The notes beneath the pieces were generated by a model. It was not told where the DNA came from and did not search any database. It was given only the letters and a program-made list of their open reading frames with translations. Positions 32,647-33,656 of a DNA stretch of 33,656 nucleotides are shown here, piece by piece (positions within the stretch are counted from its first letter, which is position 1; every line of letters starts with the position of its first letter). A program made the translations under genes and the position numbers. Source of the DNA: Nitrospirales bacterium (lineage in GTDB: Bacteria > Nitrospirota > Nitrospiria > Nitrospirales > UBA8639); NCBI GenBank assembly GCA_029261275.1, contig JAJDBR010000115.1:1-33656 (forward strand), in the 5' to 3' direction.

Positions 32647-33656
32647 GCTGATTCCTCTTGTGAAAGAACTTGAACCACGGGCGTTGAGCGAACTGACTGA
32701 GCCATTCGTTGCTCGCTCACTCGATGATCCCACTGGCTGAGCCAAAAGACGAAAAACACCGCTGACCAAAAGGCGAACATATTAATCGTCACCATCTTCG
32801 CAGCAAATCCGATTGAAGGCGTGAAGGCCCATGGAGACTCATCTTGCAGCAATTCATTGACATGCCATTCCAATCGACCAGCCGACCGAATATATCCCAT
32901 GAGTCCCATCACCCAAGAAAAAGCCGCCGCCACAATAAGCAACGCCACCATACCACGCGGGGTAATGTGTCCCCATCGGATCGGGCCAATGATCTTTGAG
33001 CCCCGCAGCAGCAAGTAATTCAGAAATAGCCCGCCAATCACCACCGTCGCAGTTGTGGCCCCTTGCTGAGCGGACAAGCCGACGCGCACATTCGCCGGAA
33101 TATAAAATCCATAAATGGCTATTCCCACAATAGTCCCAATACCCGAGACAAACAACAGGCCCAAAAGCATATTCCCCCAAGATGCCCATGAGACTGTCGC
33201 AATTTTATTCGCACGGCGATACAAAATAAAACTGAGAGCCGTCAAACATATCATGACATTGATTGCCCCATTTTTTGCAGACATGACTCCAAATTGTCCG
33301 ATAACCGGATGTTGGGCCGCCCCCATTGCCTTCATTTCGCTCGCACTCGTGGCTAACGTATGAGGGGTAAACCACACCATGAAACAGGCCATCAAGGCAA
33401 AGACGATGGCTTTAAAATATGGATGGAAGCGCTCACCTCCCTGCAAGCGAGCCAAGGATTGCCAAATATAATAATTGATCCCCAAAAACAACACACCAAC
33501 CGTAATAGCCTGGAGAACAAACAACCACGACAACATCCCGCCCATCATGGTGATGCCCATTTGCTGTCTGAATTCAAATACCGCTCGCATCAGCCAATAG
33601 CCCGCAATAGGCATAGGCAACAACGCACACACCATCACCACCATAAACACATACCC
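32643..33656 (-). CDS. Second cytochrome bd-like oxidase (N-terminal part outside window)
   Basis: The frame is open to the right edge (G-Y-V-F-M at the end of the window), so only the C-terminal 337 residues are seen. It aligns along its whole length with the C-terminal half of the oxidase at 26933-28942: PIAGYWLMRAVFEFRQQMGI, ITVGVLFLGINYYIWQSL, WFTPHTLATSASEMKAMG, HPVIGQFGVMSAKNGAINV, FYIPANVRVGLSAQQ, IRWGHITPRG, VMGLMGYIRSAGRLEWHVNEL and FWSAVFFVFWL. Histidines in PHT, QHPV and WHVNE are shared; the THT His of the other copy is replaced (TPS). The C-terminal tail differs and is short and polar. It heads, within the window, an operon with DUF3047 and SUMF1-type genes rather than cytochromes c. 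Confidence 0.85.
   Translation of the reverse strand, partial: GYVFMVVMVCALLPMPIAGYWLMRAVFEFRQQMGITMMGGMLSWLFVLQAITVGVLFLGINYYIWQSLARLQGGERFHPYFKAIVFALMACFMVWFTPHTLATSASEMKAMGAAQHPVIGQFGVMSAKNGAINVMICLTALSFILYRRANKIATVSWASWGNMLLGLLFVSGIGTIVGIAIYGFYIPANVRVGLSAQQGATTATVVIGGLFLNYLLLRGSKIIGPIRWGHITPRGMVALLIVAAAFSWVMGLMGYIRSAGRLEWHVNELLQDESPWAFTPSIGFAAKMVTINMFAFWSAVFFVFWLSQWDHRVSEQRMAQSVRSTPVVQVLSQEESA

Noticed and set aside
32647-32769. 41-residue N-terminal extension of the DUF3047-type protein
   Set aside because: It is a Ser-rich out-of-frame read of the oxidase C-terminus; the ATGA-overlapping start has a ribosome site and leads directly to the signal peptide.
1-33656. Mobile elements, CRISPR arrays, tRNA or rRNA genes
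   Set aside because: Looked for transposase motifs, regularly spaced repeats and tRNA-like cloverleaf ends by eye; none could be supported.

Overview
The window most likely comes from a nitrite-oxidising bacterium of the Nitrospira lineage (Nitrospirota). The evidence is the combination of a secreted nitrite-oxidoreductase (NXR) gamma-type haem b subunit with a TorD-like chaperone, a multi-haem cytochrome c operon built around a large single-polypeptide cytochrome bd-like oxidase, and a second copy of that oxidase at the right edge. The base composition looks moderate (roughly mid-40s % G+C by eye, not computed), lower than the best-known freshwater Nitrospira, so a marine or deep-branching relative is plausible. 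The nxrA and nxrB genes are not in the window. Almost every gene is on the minus strand, so the text below follows transcription from high to low coordinates within each block.

Region 1 (1-5392, minus): a close-packed set of a B12-binding-type radical SAM enzyme, a polytopic membrane protein of unknown role, a TPR protein, TatA and an NHL beta-propeller protein cut by the left edge. Region 2 (5575-9676, minus): an NXR accessory block made of a protein with HELTH and Cys4 motifs, a four-cluster ferredoxin, a TorD-like chaperone with its own strong sigma70-type promoter, and a secreted NxrC-like gamma subunit followed by a clear intrinsic terminator. A WD40 seven-blade protein is divergently transcribed (9929-11020, plus).

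Region 3 (11056-15707, minus): a two-gene two-component system. It consists of a 1064-residue multi-PAS membrane histidine kinase and an NtrC-class sigma54 activator joined by an ATGA overlap; the activator has an unusual four-cysteine insert. Region 4 (15800-21759, minus): housekeeping genes argS, tgt, yajC, secD and secF. Then mobA (21922-22578), whose start codon sits inside the terminator of the preceding respiratory operon.

Region 5 (22628-29357, minus): the first oxidase operon. In order it holds two very small single-TM proteins (43 and 37 aa, easily missed), the 669-aa bd-like oxidase, a membrane cytochrome c with two intact haem motifs and one degenerate one, a mono-haem membrane cytochrome c, and a dihaem cytochrome c fused to an NxrC-like domain with a C-terminal anchor. 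Region 6 (29559-33656, minus): a second oxidase operon with a bd-like oxidase (partial), a DUF3047-type secreted protein translationally coupled to it, a small glycine-rich membrane protein and two tandem membrane-anchored SUMF1/FGE-fold proteins that lack the catalytic cysteines. A third small TM protein (35 aa, plus strand) lies between the two oxidase operons.

Taken together, the window links NXR biogenesis (MobA for the Mo cofactor, TorD for cofactor insertion, TatA for export, NxrC for electron transfer) with the terminal oxidase end of the chain. The least described part is the oxidase neighbourhood: a single-gene bd-like oxidase without an evident quinol-site motif, surrounded by micro-proteins, cytochromes c and non-catalytic SUMF1 proteins. 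No tRNA, rRNA, CRISPR array or mobile element was recognised.
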